From the NCBI RefSeq assembly GCF_019510245.1, contig NZ_JAEKKT010000161.1, positions 1-49,576 of the forward strand: a stretch of DNA of 49,576 nucleotides, read 5' to 3'. Positions 17,485 through 25,119 of this stretch are shown here, piece after piece (position 1 is the stretch's first letter; each line of letters opens with the position of its first letter). The notes below the pieces were generated by a model. It ran no database searches. It saw nothing but the letters and a program-made list of their open reading frames with translations, and was not told the origin of the DNA. The DNA is from Streptomyces sp. Lineage in GTDB: Bacteria; Actinomycetota; Actinomycetes; Streptomycetales; Streptomycetaceae. Position numbers and translations under genes: made by a program.

Positions 17485-17952
17485 TCAGCCCTGGTGGGCA
17501 CGCAGGGCGGCCAGCGCCCGGTCGGCGTGGGTGTTCATGCGCAGCTCGCTGCGGACGACCTCGAGGACGGTGCGGTCCTGGGCGATCACGAAGGTGGCCC
17601 GCTTGGTCGGGGCGAGCGAGAAGCCCCGCTTGACGCCGAACAGCTCCCGGACGGTGCCGTCCGCGTCGGAGAGCAGGGGCATGCCGAGCGTGTGCTTCCC
17701 GGAGAACTCCTGCTGGCGTTCCACGCTGTCCCCGCTGATCCCGACGGGCCGGGCGCCGACGGCCGTGAACTCGGCGGCCAGGTCCCGGAAGTGGCAGGCC
17801 TCGGCGGTACAGCCGGCCGACAGGGCGGCCGGATAGAAGAAGAGCACGACCGGCCCGTCGGCCAGCAGCTCCGTGAGGGTCCGCGTCGTACCGGTCTCGT
17901 CCGGCAGTGCGAAGTCCTCGGCCTTGGTTCCCACCTCGACGGGTGCCGCCAT
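17485..17952 (-). CDS. Peroxiredoxin, BCP/AhpC-TSA type
   Basis: A 155-residue thiol peroxidase that reduces H2O2 and organic hydroperoxides. The peroxidatic Cys48 lies in FFYPAALSAGCTAEAC. A second Cys53, five residues on, is the resolving cysteine position of atypical two-Cys BCP enzymes. Its ATG directly follows the TAG stop of the DoxX-like gene (TAGATG), so the two are translationally coupled. With the MarR regulator upstream this forms a probable stress-response operon. Confidence 0.9.
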   Translation of the reverse strand: MAAPVEVGTKAEDFALPDETGTTRTLTELLADGPVVLFFYPAALSAGCTAEACHFRDLAAEFTAVGARPVGISGDSVERQQEFSGKHTLGMPLLSDADGTVRELFGVKRGFSLAPTKRATFVIAQDRTVLEVVRSELRMNTHADRALAALRAHQG

Positions 17953-18330
17953 CTATCGGCCCTCCTCGTTGCGTGCGACACCGCGCGCCCACAGCACCAG
18001 GGGGATCTGGAGCGGCAGGCGGGCGAGTGCAGCGGTCCTGAGCGGCTCGGGCCGCTTCTGCCAGTCGACGGCCATCTGGACGTTGGCCGGGAAAACACCC
18101 ACGAAGAAGGCGGCGGCCGCCCGGGCCGCCGCCTTGCGGGTACGCGGCAGGGCGATCCCCGCCGCCAGCGCCAGCTCCACGGCCCCGCTGCCGTACGTCC
18201 AGGCCCGTGGGGATCCCGGCAGCGCCTTCGGGATCGTCGCGTCGAACTGCTTCGGCGCCGCGAAGTGAGCGGCACCGGCGGTGGCGAGCAGTCCCGCCAG
18301 CAGCAGGGGTGAACGTTCGGACCGGGCCAC
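17953..18330 (-). CDS. DoxX-like small membrane protein
   Basis: About 125 residues with four hydrophobic segments (SPLLLAGLLATAGAAHFAAP, YGSGAVELALAAGIAL, AAAAFFVGVFPANVQMAV, LPLQIPLVLWA). This pattern fits the DoxX/DoxD-like family, which is often linked with redox stress and thiol biology. The GTG at 18330 is preceded by GAGGAGG. It lies between the MarR gene and the peroxiredoxin and is coupled to the latter, so a role in peroxide or thiol stress is likely but inferred. Confidence 0.78.
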   Translation of the reverse strand: MARSERSPLLLAGLLATAGAAHFAAPKQFDATIPKALPGSPRAWTYGSGAVELALAAGIALPRTRKAAARAAAAFFVGVFPANVQMAVDWQKRPEPLRTAALARLPLQIPLVLWARGVARNEEGR

Positions 18331-18428
18331 GAAGCCTCCTCTGACGACCTGCCGCCGGATATTACCGGGCGGTACCGGCCCGCTCCGCGCCGGGTCGGCC
18401 GTCCGCTCGCCCGCGCCTGCCGCCGCCC

Positions 18429-18965
18429 TCACACGGCCCGGGTGGCCGGGGGCGCCGCCTCGGCGCTGTCCTGGCCGGGCTCGTCCTCGACCGAGTAGGC
18501 CAGGAAGTCGTCGACCATGCGGTGGAAGAGCACCGCCAGCTGCCGCAGCTCCTCCGGCTCCCAGTCGCCGAGGGCCAGCTGCATGCCCCGTGCCCCGGCG
18601 TCCCGGACCCGGTCGACGGCGGCCCGGCCGGCGTCGGTGAGCTCGATCCGCTGGGCGCGTCGGTCGTCGGGGTCGGGGACGCGGGTGACATAGCCCGAAC
18701 GCTGGAGCTGCTGCACCGTGCGGGTCACATGGGAGGCCTCGACCCCGAGCCGCTGCGCCAGCTCCCCCGGGCGCAGTGGCTCGGAGTCGGCGACCTGGCG
18801 CAGCAGGGCCACCGCGGCGCGGTCCAGCGGCACCCCGGCCAGGGCCATCAGCCGCTCGTGCTGGCGGGCCCGGGTGCTCAGGTAGGTGATGCGCGTCAGG
18901 GCGCGCTCGATCTCCACGACCTCCGCAGTGGCGGCGGGGACATGGGGCAGCGGTTCTGTGGGCAT
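18429..18965 (-). CDS. MarR-family transcriptional regulator
   Basis: A 178-residue winged-helix regulator. LRPGELAQRLGVEASHVTRTVQQLQRSG is the recognition region and DPDDRRAQRIELTDAGR is the diagnostic wing. It heads the minus-strand set of regulator, DoxX-like protein and peroxiredoxin. It probably represses itself through the perfect inverted repeat at 18991-19008, 25-45 bases upstream of its start. There is no evident ribosome site before the ATG, so the transcript may be leaderless. Confidence 0.9.
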   Translation of the reverse strand: MPTEPLPHVPAATAEVVEIERALTRITYLSTRARQHERLMALAGVPLDRAAVALLRQVADSEPLRPGELAQRLGVEASHVTRTVQQLQRSGYVTRVPDPDDRRAQRIELTDAGRAAVDRVRDAGARGMQLALGDWEPEELRQLAVLFHRMVDDFLAYSVEDEPGQDSAEAAPPATRAV

Positions 18966-18990
18966 ACCGGCCAGTTTACCATATCGTTGC

Positions 18991-19008
18991 GTAACTCAAG
19001 TAAGTTAC
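18991..19008. promoter_or_regulatory. MarR operator candidate GTAACT-N6-AGTTAC
   Basis: A perfect inverted repeat with 6-base arms and spacer CAAGTA, placed between the divergent MarR and esterase genes. The embedded 12-mer TAACTCAAGTAA is found again at 32360-32371, and the 11-mer ACTCAAGTAAG recurs at 32334-32344. MarR proteins commonly bind such palindromes at their own promoter. Confidence 0.6.
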
Positions 19009-19251
19009 TGCGTGGGTTTACCCCCAGTACTGCCGGACGTGCAGGTGTCCTGCGTGAGCCCGGCCGAGGCCGCGTCCGACAGTGAGGCATGAGCGGGGGC
19101 GCCCGCCCCCTCCCCGTCGATCGCCGCGGGGCTTGACACCGTGATCCGAGCGAGGGATATCGTCACCCGACGATCGTCAGGATTCCTGATGGTCGAGCCA
19201 CCGTCCGCCGGGTGCCGCCCCGTGGTGCGCGCCCCTCCCGATCGGAGCCCC

Positions 19252-20190
19252 ATGTCCCTCCTGGCCCGCCCTCGGGTCGCCGCGCTCGCCGCGAAGACCA
19301 TGCAGCGGCTGACCCTGCTCGCGAGCAGGCGCCCGAGCGGCCCGGGCTCCGACGCCGCCGCGCACGCCCGGTTCCCCGAATTTCCCCGCACCGTACGGAC
19401 GTTGACCATCCCCACCGCCGTGGGCCCGGCCCGTGCCACGGTGTACCTGCCGACGACCACGGACCCCGCTCCCCCGGTGCACGTCAACTTCCACGGCGGC
19501 GGCTACGTCATGTCGCTCACCGAACTCGACGACCCGCTCTGCCGGTTCCTGGCCGCCGAGGCCGGGGCGGCCGTCGTCAACGTCGACTACGCCGTCGCCC
19601 CGCAGCACCCCTTCCCGGCCCCACCGCACCAGGCCTACGAGGTGGTCCGCTGGGTCGCCGGACACGCGGCCGAGCAGGGCTGGGACGGCGCCCGGCTCAC
19701 GGTCGGCGGGCAGAGCGCCGGCGGCGGCCTCGCGGCGGCGGTGGCCCGGCAGGCGCTGGCCGAGGGCGGTCCCGCGATCGCCCTCCAGGTCCTGCACTAT
19801 CCCCCGCTGGACCTGGCGACGAGCGCCACGGACAAGCCGTCCGCCGTCGCCAGGCCGCTACTGCGGCCCTGGATGGCCGAGGTGTTCGACACGGCGTACG
19901 TCCCCGACCCGAAGAGGCGCACCGACCCCCTGGTCTCCCCCGCCCACCCGTCCGACACGGCCGACCTGACCGGCATCGCCCCGGCACTGGTCATCACCGC
20001 CGCGCACGACCTGCTCAGGGCGGAGGGCGAGCGGTACGCCTCACGGCTGCGGGCCGCGGGTGCCCTGGTCGAGCACCACGAGGTGGCGGGGGTCGACCAC
20101 GGGTACGACGGCACCGACGATGTCAGGGCGCGGGAGGTGTACGCGCTCATCGCGCGTCATGTGCGGGAGGCTCACGGGCGGAGCGCCTGA
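19252..20190 (+). CDS. Alpha/beta hydrolase, hormone-sensitive-lipase-type esterase
   Basis: A 312-residue carboxylesterase. The oxyanion-hole motif HGGGY starts at residue 81, and the nucleophile Ser155 sits in GGQSAGG (GxSxG). An Asp in VITAAHDLL and a His in GVDHGYDG complete the triad near the C-terminus, the order seen in the HSL family. The ATG at 19252 follows GGAG; the frame is open 37 codons upstream without similarity. It diverges from the MarR gene, and the shared operator region may control it too. Confidence 0.88.
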   Translation: MSLLARPRVAALAAKTMQRLTLLASRRPSGPGSDAAAHARFPEFPRTVRTLTIPTAVGPARATVYLPTTTDPAPPVHVNFHGGGYVMSLTELDDPLCRFLAAEAGAAVVNVDYAVAPQHPFPAPPHQAYEVVRWVAGHAAEQGWDGARLTVGGQSAGGGLAAAVARQALAEGGPAIALQVLHYPPLDLATSATDKPSAVARPLLRPWMAEVFDTAYVPDPKRRTDPLVSPAHPSDTADLTGIAPALVITAAHDLLRAEGERYASRLRAAGALVEHHEVAGVDHGYDGTDDVRAREVYALIARHVREAHGRSA

Positions 20191-20231
20191 GAGCTCGGGG
20201 GCGCTGCCGGTGCGCGACCGACCGTCGTCGG

Positions 20232-20297
20232 TGGCTGGTCGCGCCCAGGCGGCGGTAGCCGCACCTTCACTACGGCCCCGCGCCCCTGACGGGGCAC
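20232..20297. repeat. Degenerate copy of a dispersed intergenic element
   Basis: The stretch begins with GGCTGGTCGCGC and ends with CCCCGCGCCCCTGACGGGG. These are the two ends of the element seen at 31241, 40065 and 45477. It lies between the convergent esterase and LDH2-type genes. The CCCC...GGGG half can fold, so it may end transcription. Confidence 0.5.
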
Positions 20298-20319
20298 GGA
20301 GTAAGCGCCGGTCACCAGG

Positions 20320-21381
20320 CTAGCCTTCGACATGCGGCGCCGGTACGCCCAACCGGTCGGCATGTTCGGCGAGTTCACGCCACACCTTCACGGCGACCGG
20401 GATGCCCTTCGCTCCCCGTTCGTCGGCCACCGCCGCGCTGCGCTCACCCGGGTAGAACACCCCGGGCGCGCCGTCCGCCGCCGGCAGGCCCTTCAGGGTG
20501 CCCAGCGTGTCGTCGACCGCGCCGACGAAGGACTCCGGGTCGCCGAAGGCGGCCGGGTCCACGGCGATGAGCAGGGCGTTCTGGCGGTGCTTGCGGTCAC
20601 CCGCGTGGAAGGACGCGAAGATCGGGGCGCCGACCAGGACGCTGGTCAGGAGCTCGAAGGCGAGGGACATGCCGGAACCCTTCGCGCCGCCCAGCGGGAG
20701 GGGCATGACCGCCCGTTCCGGGTCGGTCGTCGGGGTGCCGTCCTCCGTCGCCGCCGCACCCTCCGGCAACGGCGCGCCGCTCGCCTTCGCCTGGCGGATC
20801 TTGCCGAGGGCGATGGTGGCGGTGGCCATGTCCAGCAGCAGCGGGGCGTGTTCGCGGGCGGGTACGGCGATGGCGAGGGGGCTGGTGGCGACGGCCGCGC
20901 CCTTGACGCCGGTGTAGCCCATGTTGGGCATGCCGGCCACGAACCCGAGCCCGACCAGGCCCTGTTCGGCGATCCGGGACACGTAGTAGCCGATGGCGCC
21001 GGTGTGGACCGTGCGGCGGACGCCGACCGAGGCGATGCCGGTCTCGCGGGCCCGTCGTACCACCTCGTCGGCGGCGGCGGTCAGGGCGACCGGGCCGGGG
21101 GCCCGGTCGGCGTCGGGGACGGCGGCGGCCGGGGCCGTCGACTCGATCGTGATCTGCGGGTGCGCGTGGGCGACGCCCTTGGCGAGCAGGTCCAGGTAGG
21201 CGGGGACACGGGCGGTGCCGTGCGAGTCGACGCCGCGCTGTGCGGCCCAGACGAACACGTCGGCGGTGGTGCGGGCGTGCTCGGCGTTCAGGCCGCCCTT
21301 TTCGAGGAGGGCGGCGGAGAAGGCGCGCAGGTCGTCGGCGGGCACCAGGATCTTGGCGGGGGTGCTGGACATGGTTGCCAT
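20320..21381 (-). CDS. LDH2-family malate/L-lactate/sulfolactate-type dehydrogenase
   Basis: A 353-residue NAD(P)-dependent 2-hydroxyacid dehydrogenase of the LDH2/MDH2 family, unrelated in fold to ordinary lactate dehydrogenase. RGVDSHGTARVPAYLDLL carries the conserved His. HTGAIGYYV, GFVAGMPNM (family GxxxxN) and LPLGGAKGSGMSLAFELL are typical. Members oxidise malate, ureidoglycolate, sulfolactate or imino acids; the substrate cannot be chosen here. AGGAG precedes the ATG. A TPP-enzyme-like fragment ends 11 bases upstream on the same strand, hinting that a two-gene operon was once present. Confidence 0.88.
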   Translation of the reverse strand: MATMSSTPAKILVPADDLRAFSAALLEKGGLNAEHARTTADVFVWAAQRGVDSHGTARVPAYLDLLAKGVAHAHPQITIESTAPAAAVPDADRAPGPVALTAAADEVVRRARETGIASVGVRRTVHTGAIGYYVSRIAEQGLVGLGFVAGMPNMGYTGVKGAAVATSPLAIAVPAREHAPLLLDMATATIALGKIRQAKASGAPLPEGAAATEDGTPTTDPERAVMPLPLGGAKGSGMSLAFELLTSVLVGAPIFASFHAGDRKHRQNALLIAVDPAAFGDPESFVGAVDDTLGTLKGLPAADGAPGVFYPGERSAAVADERGAKGIPVAVKVWRELAEHADRLGVPAPHVEG

Positions 21382-21392
21382 GTGTCTCCTGG

Positions 21393-21485
21393 CTAGCGGG
21401 TGACTAGGACGTCCACGACGGCGGTCGTGCCCTGGGCCACGGCCTTCAGGGCGCGTTCGAGTGCAGCCGCTCCGCGGCCGCTCAC
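21393..21485 (-). pseudogene. Fragment resembling the C-terminus of a TPP-dependent enzyme
   Basis: Thirty codons ending in TAG just before the ribosome site of the LDH2-type gene. The reading ALERALKAVAQ...TAVVDVLVTR has the pattern of the extreme C-terminus of acetolactate-synthase-like thiamine-pyrophosphate enzymes (alternating helix, then G-x-x-AVVDVxV strand). Nothing further upstream on this strand continues the family. I therefore read it as the end of a deleted gene. A GGGAGGTGTG start makes a genuine small peptide possible. Confidence 0.35.
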
Positions 21486-21556
21486 ACCTCCCGGAGCGCA
21501 AGGTAAAACTGCACGCCAGGGGGCACCCGTTCGCGTCCGCGCGGCCTAGCGTCGGT

Positions 21557-21575
21557 CGGCGTACCAGGTACGCCG
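21557..21575. promoter_or_regulatory. Operator-like palindrome before the cupin gene
   Basis: CGGCGTAC-CAG-GTACGCCG is a perfect inverted repeat with 8-base arms, 20 bases before the ATG of the frameshifted cupin. Its position fits a repressor site. The cognate regulator is unknown. Confidence 0.4.
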
Positions 21576-21595
21576 TAGTGGAGAGGAACCCCCGG

Positions 21596-21999
21596 ATGAC
21601 CACGATCATCAAGGCCGCGTCCGTACCCCTGCTCGACCGGGGCGGGCGGTCCTGACGACTCCGCTGATCACCACACCGTCCGCGGACGGCGAGAACCTCA
21701 TCACCAGCGGAATGAGCGTCGACCCGGTGGGCTCCGGGGCGCCGTTGCACTCGCACAACCGCGACGAGCACGTGACCGTCCTGGAGGGCGAGGCGGAGGT
21801 GTGGGTGGACGGCGAGGTGACCCGGCTGGAGCGGTTCGACACCACGTACGTCCCATCCCCCGTCCCCCACCTGTTCCGCAACGTCGGCGACACCCCGCTG
21901 CGGATCCTGTGGGTGTACTCGTCGGGGTACGTCACGCGGACCTTCGCGGCCACGGGCAGGGCGGTCGAGCACCTGTCGGCCGAGGACCGGATGGGCTGA
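21596..21999 (+). pseudogene. Cupin-domain protein with an apparent one-base frameshift
   Basis: An ATG at 21596, after GAGAGGA, encodes MTTIIKAASVPLLDRGG and then hits TGA at 21653. One reading frame over, the sequence continues without a break as VLTTPLITTPSADGENL... through a full cupin: PLHSHNRDEHVTVLEGEAEV is motif 1 and VPSPVPHLFRNVGDTPLRILWVY is motif 2. Joining the frames with one extra base near 21645-21655 restores a typical cupin of about 134 residues. In the second frame no start codon with a ribosome site exists before an ATG at 21712, which would cut into the barrel. It is either a real pseudogene or a sequencing error in a G-rich run. Confidence 0.65.
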
Positions 22000-22003
22000 A
22001 CCG

Positions 22004-22040
22004 GCGTGCCCTGGGACGTCCCAGCCGTCCCAGGGCACGC
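22004..22040 (+). terminator. Hairpin terminator after the cupin gene
   Basis: A perfect 15-bp stem, GCGTGCCCTGGGACG with its complement, around a 7-base loop, starting five bases after the cupin stop. There is no T-run, which is usual in high-GC actinomycetes. Confidence 0.7.
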
Positions 22041-22128
22041 GGGGACGACATGGTGACGGTCCGGCCCGGAAACGCTCCGAGTCGTGATCACGCTTCGTGG
22101 TCACGAGCACGACAGCACGGAGGTTTCC

Positions 22129-22551
22129 ATGTCCCGTCGGATCCTGAAGAACGGCCTGCTGGCCACGGTCGCGGTGTTCGCGTTCCTGCCCACGGCCGGG
22201 GCCGCGACCGCCAGCGCCGCCACTCCGGTCCCCGCACCCCAGGGAATCGTGCAGTACTACAACTACACCACCCTGCCCGCGCCGGCCGGCCACCGTCTGC
22301 ACTCCCGGCACTACACGTACCGGACCGTCGGCCGGGTGACCACGCACCGCGTCCGGCTCAACGTCCGCTCCGGCCCGAGCACCCGCTACCGCGTGGTGAG
22401 CCACCGCCACAGCAACCGGCTCGTCCCGCTGGCCTGCAAGACGTACGGCGGCTCGGTGCGCGGCAACCACACCTGGTACCGGCTCCCGCACCACAAGGGG
22501 TACGTCTCCGCCCACTACGTCCGGGTCGGCCACGCCGTCCCGTGGTGCTGA
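22129..22551 (+). CDS. Small secreted SH3-like domain protein
   Basis: A 140-residue protein with a signal peptide (MSRRILKNGLLATVAVFAFL, then TAGAATASA cleavage region). It carries a bacterial SH3-type domain, recognisable from HRVRLNVRSGPSTRYRVV and later HTWYRL...GYVSAHYVRV. Such domains bind cell-wall peptides. Two cysteines (in PLACKTYGG and at the C-terminal WC) could form a disulfide. GGAGG precedes the ATG. It is followed by a very strong terminator. Confidence 0.85.
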   Translation: MSRRILKNGLLATVAVFAFLPTAGAATASAATPVPAPQGIVQYYNYTTLPAPAGHRLHSRHYTYRTVGRVTTHRVRLNVRSGPSTRYRVVSHRHSNRLVPLACKTYGGSVRGNHTWYRLPHHKGYVSAHYVRVGHAVPWC

Positions 22552-22583
22552 CGGGCCGTTACCGACGTACTCCCTGACCCCAG

Positions 22584-22620
22584 AGGCCTGTTCGGGAACC
22601 CCGGGTTCCCGAACAGGCCT
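22584..22620 (+). terminator. Strong hairpin terminator after the SH3 gene
   Basis: AGGCCTGTTCGGGAACCC pairs perfectly over 18 bases with the following inverted copy around a single central C. It lies 33 bases after the SH3 stop and before the promoter region of the HTH/DUF2690 gene. Confidence 0.85.
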
Positions 22621-22746
22621 TCGACATGCACCCCCTGATTCACCGTCTTCACACCTGTTCGCCGATTGCGGGCCCGGTCCCGATGGGAAGCCATCCCGAC
22701 AACAGGGGCGAAACGCCCATAGCGTAATGAAGTCGAGGCACGCAAC

Positions 22747-23511
22747 ATGCCGCACCCCGAAGGAGCGCGAACCACCCCATCGGAAGAGTCACCGGCGGCG
22801 AGGCTGCGCGAGCTGAAGGAGCGTACGGGACTGAGCCTCGCGGCGCTGGCCGCCCGCACCCCGTACAGCAAGTCCGCCTGGCACCGCTATCTCTCCGGCG
22901 ACAAACGGCCGCCGCGTGCGGCCGTGGAGGCGCTGGCCCGGCTCGCCGGGGCCGATCCCGCCGCCGTGCTGGCGCTGTGCGAGGCCCCCGAAGGGCCGCC
23001 GGCCGTCGAGGCGCCCCGGGAGGCACCGCCGGCGAGGCGGTGGTGGCGGCTGCCGCTGACCGCGATCGCGCTGCTCACTGTGGCCGGGGTGACGGCGGCG
23101 GCCGTGACCGTCTCGGACCGGCGCGGCACGCCGGGCGCACAGCCGGTGTCGGCGGCGCCGCGCTGTCACGGACGGTCCTGCCAGGGCGAGCTGCCGGACA
23201 CGTCGGCGTGCGACCGGGACGCGCGGACCAAGAGCCGCGTCACCGGTGTCGCCTACGACGTCCGGCTGCGCTGGTCCCCCGCCTGCGGCACCGCCTGGTC
23301 CGAGGTGCGGCTGCACACCCCGGTCGCCCGCGAGGTCTCGGTCCGGGCCGGGGAGAACGTGCTCTCGGCCAGCTATCCCGCCGAGGACTCCGTCGGCTAC
23401 ACCAGCCCGATGCTCGCGGTCCCCGCTCCGCGGGGCGTGGAGGCGTGCGCCGAGGTGGCGGGAGAGCTGGCGTGCACCGGGCTGGAGGCGGATCCCACCG
23501 GAGAACCGTAG
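22747..23511 (+). CDS. HTH (XRE-type) membrane-anchored DUF2690 protein
   Basis: A 254-residue protein with an N-terminal XRE-like helix-turn-helix (residues about 17-65: LRELKERTGLSLAALAART then YSKSAWHRYLSGDKRPP), one transmembrane helix (about 100-122: PLTAIALLTVAGVTAAAV) and an extracytoplasmic DUF2690 domain with the conserved cysteine pattern CHGRSCQG...TSAC...PACGTAW. This topology puts the DNA-binding domain in the cytoplasm and the Cys-rich domain outside. The family is widespread in Streptomyces and of unknown role. The ATG at 22747 has only a weak upstream purine stretch. Confidence 0.85.
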   Translation: MPHPEGARTTPSEESPAARLRELKERTGLSLAALAARTPYSKSAWHRYLSGDKRPPRAAVEALARLAGADPAAVLALCEAPEGPPAVEAPREAPPARRWWRLPLTAIALLTVAGVTAAAVTVSDRRGTPGAQPVSAAPRCHGRSCQGELPDTSACDRDARTKSRVTGVAYDVRLRWSPACGTAWSEVRLHTPVAREVSVRAGENVLSASYPAEDSVGYTSPMLAVPAPRGVEACAEVAGELACTGLEADPTGEP

Positions 23512-23514
23512 GAA

Positions 23515-23545
23515 GGCGCCGCGCCCATGGAAGGAGCGCGGCGCC
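23515..23545. terminator. Bidirectional hairpin between convergent genes
   Basis: GGCGCCGCGC and GCGCGGCGCC form a perfect 10-bp stem with an 11-base loop, placed between the DUF2690 gene and the convergent MFS gene. It could stop transcription from both sides. Confidence 0.65.
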
Positions 23546-23564
23546 GGACCGGCCGGGGGACCGG

Positions 23565-24890
23565 TCAGTGGGCGGCGACCAGCTTCTCCCGGTCGTTGCC
23601 GGCCTGCGGCTGCCGGGCCGAGCGCAGGGCGGCGATGCCGATGAAGACCATCGAGGAGACACCGGCCAGCGCGAAGGCGGTGAAACCCCAGTCGCCGTTG
23701 CCCGCGGCGAGCAGCCGGCCGCCGAGCCAGGGCCCGAAGACCGCGCCGAAGCGGCCCATGCCGGAGGTCCAGCCGACGGCGGTGGCGCGGTTGTCCGGCG
23801 TGGAGCGGATGGAGACGGTCGCGTAGATCATCGTCTGGGCGCTGTTCAGGAAGACGCCGGCGAGGAAGACGACCAGGGTGGTCACCCCCATCGGCATGTG
23901 CACGCTGAGCAAGTAGACGCCGGCGGCGGTGAGGGCGAACCAGACCGCCGCGATGCGCGGGGCCCCGAACCGGTCCGCGGCGCGGCCCGCGATCAGCATG
24001 CCCACGATGCCGCCGAGGTTGAAGACGACGACGAAGGTGAGGGCGTTGGTGAGTTCGTAGCCCTCGGTGCGCATCAGGGTCGGCAGCCAGGTGGCGACGC
24101 CGTAGACCAGGAGCAGACCGCCGAAGGAAGCCAGCCAGTACAGCAGGGTCTGCAGCCGTTCGCCGCCGCGGAACAGGGCGAGCAGCGCGTCCCAGCGGTC
24201 GGCGCCGGTCTTCCGGACGGCCACGGCGGGCAGTTCGACCTCGTAGCGTTCGGCGAGCGCGCCGGCCTCCTCGGTGCGGCCCTTGGCGACCAGGAAGCTC
24301 AGCGACTCGGGGAGGAGCTTCAGCAGGACGGGGACGAAGAGCAGGGGGAGCACGCAGACCCAGAAGGCGGAGCGCCAGCCGAAGGGGTCGACCAGCCACT
24401 TGGCGACATAGGCGGAGAGTATGCCGCCCGCGTGGTGGGCGGTCATCAGCACACCGATGGTGATCGCGATCCGGCCGCCCCTGGCGTAGTCGGAGACCAT
24501 GCTGATCGCGGTCGGCAGCAGTCCGCCGAGGCCGACGCCGGCCAGGGTGCGGCCGAGGCCGAAGACCGCGAGGCTCCCGGAGACCGCGCAGATGCCGGAG
24601 GCGAGCGAGAACAGGGTGACACAGGCGATCATCAGCTGCTTGCGGCCGATCCGGTCCGCGACCGTGCCCGCGGCCAGGGCGCCCACCAGCATGCCGAAGG
24701 TGGCGTAGGAACCGAGGTCGCCGGCCTCGTCCGCGGTGATGCCGAAGGTCTTGGTCTCCAGCAGGTGGGGCAGCACCGAGCCGTAGATGAACATGTCGAG
24801 GCCGTCGAAGAGCACGGCCAGCCAGCACAGGCCGACGACCAGCAGGGCCAGTCTGCTGCCGCGCGCCGACAGGGCGGTTGAGGAGGACAT
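23565..24890 (-). CDS. MFS transporter of the aromatic acid:H+ symporter family
   Basis: A 441-residue, 12-helix permease. The family's charged first helix (LFDGLDMFIYGSVLPHLL, like the DGfD motif of PcaK and BenK), GTVADRIGRKQLM between helices 2 and 3, and LPESLSFLVAKGR before the central loop identify the AAHS group, which imports aromatic acids such as protocatechuate, 4-hydroxybenzoate or gallate with protons. It lies beyond the terminator of the ring-cleavage operon and has its own upstream region with the 11-mer found before the GntR gene. Import of the pathway's substrate is therefore the likely role. Confidence 0.87.
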   Translation of the reverse strand: MSSSTALSARGSRLALLVVGLCWLAVLFDGLDMFIYGSVLPHLLETKTFGITADEAGDLGSYATFGMLVGALAAGTVADRIGRKQLMIACVTLFSLASGICAVSGSLAVFGLGRTLAGVGLGGLLPTAISMVSDYARGGRIAITIGVLMTAHHAGGILSAYVAKWLVDPFGWRSAFWVCVLPLLFVPVLLKLLPESLSFLVAKGRTEEAGALAERYEVELPAVAVRKTGADRWDALLALFRGGERLQTLLYWLASFGGLLLVYGVATWLPTLMRTEGYELTNALTFVVVFNLGGIVGMLIAGRAADRFGAPRIAAVWFALTAAGVYLLSVHMPMGVTTLVVFLAGVFLNSAQTMIYATVSIRSTPDNRATAVGWTSGMGRFGAVFGPWLGGRLLAAGNGDWGFTAFALAGVSSMVFIGIAALRSARQPQAGNDREKLVAAH

Positions 24891-25016
24891 CCTTGTTTTC
24901 CTCTCGTCCAGGATGCGTTCCCTGGAGGGGAAGCGGTAGAGGGGGTCGAGGCGGCTCGTGCGGCTGACCCGTGGTGCGTAGACGCTAAGGATCGACGGGC
25001 AAAAACGTCAACACTT

Positions 25017-25027
25017 TTGTCAACAAT
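25017..25027. promoter_or_regulatory. GntR operator candidate before the MFS importer
   Basis: TTGTCAACAAT, a TTGT-N2-ACAA dyad of the FadR-type GntR class, lies 127-137 bases upstream of the importer start. It is identical over 11 bases to the site at 29376 before the GntR gene. The surrounding stretch 25006-25040 holds further GTCAACA/AGCAACAAT half-sites. Confidence 0.6.
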
Positions 25028-25060
25028 CACAGCAACAATCCGGCCACCCCGGGTGGCACA

Positions 25061-25100
25061 GGGGGGTGGGAGACGCGTCGTGCCGCGTCGCCCACCCCCC
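25061..25100 (-). terminator. Terminator of the ring-cleavage operon
   Basis: GGGGGGTGGG pairs with CCCACCCCCC over 10 bases. Inside it GACGCG pairs with CGCGTC around a 6-base loop, with one A/G mismatch between the two stems. It starts 20 bases after the dioxygenase stop on the minus strand. Confidence 0.75.
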
Positions 25101-25119
25101 TGATGTCTGCCGAGACGGA

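Noticed and set aside
21712..21999. Treating the cupin as a normal gene starting at ATG 21712
   Set aside because: That start would remove the first strands of the cupin barrel and lacks a ribosome site, whereas the ATG at 21596 has one and fits in the neighbouring frame.
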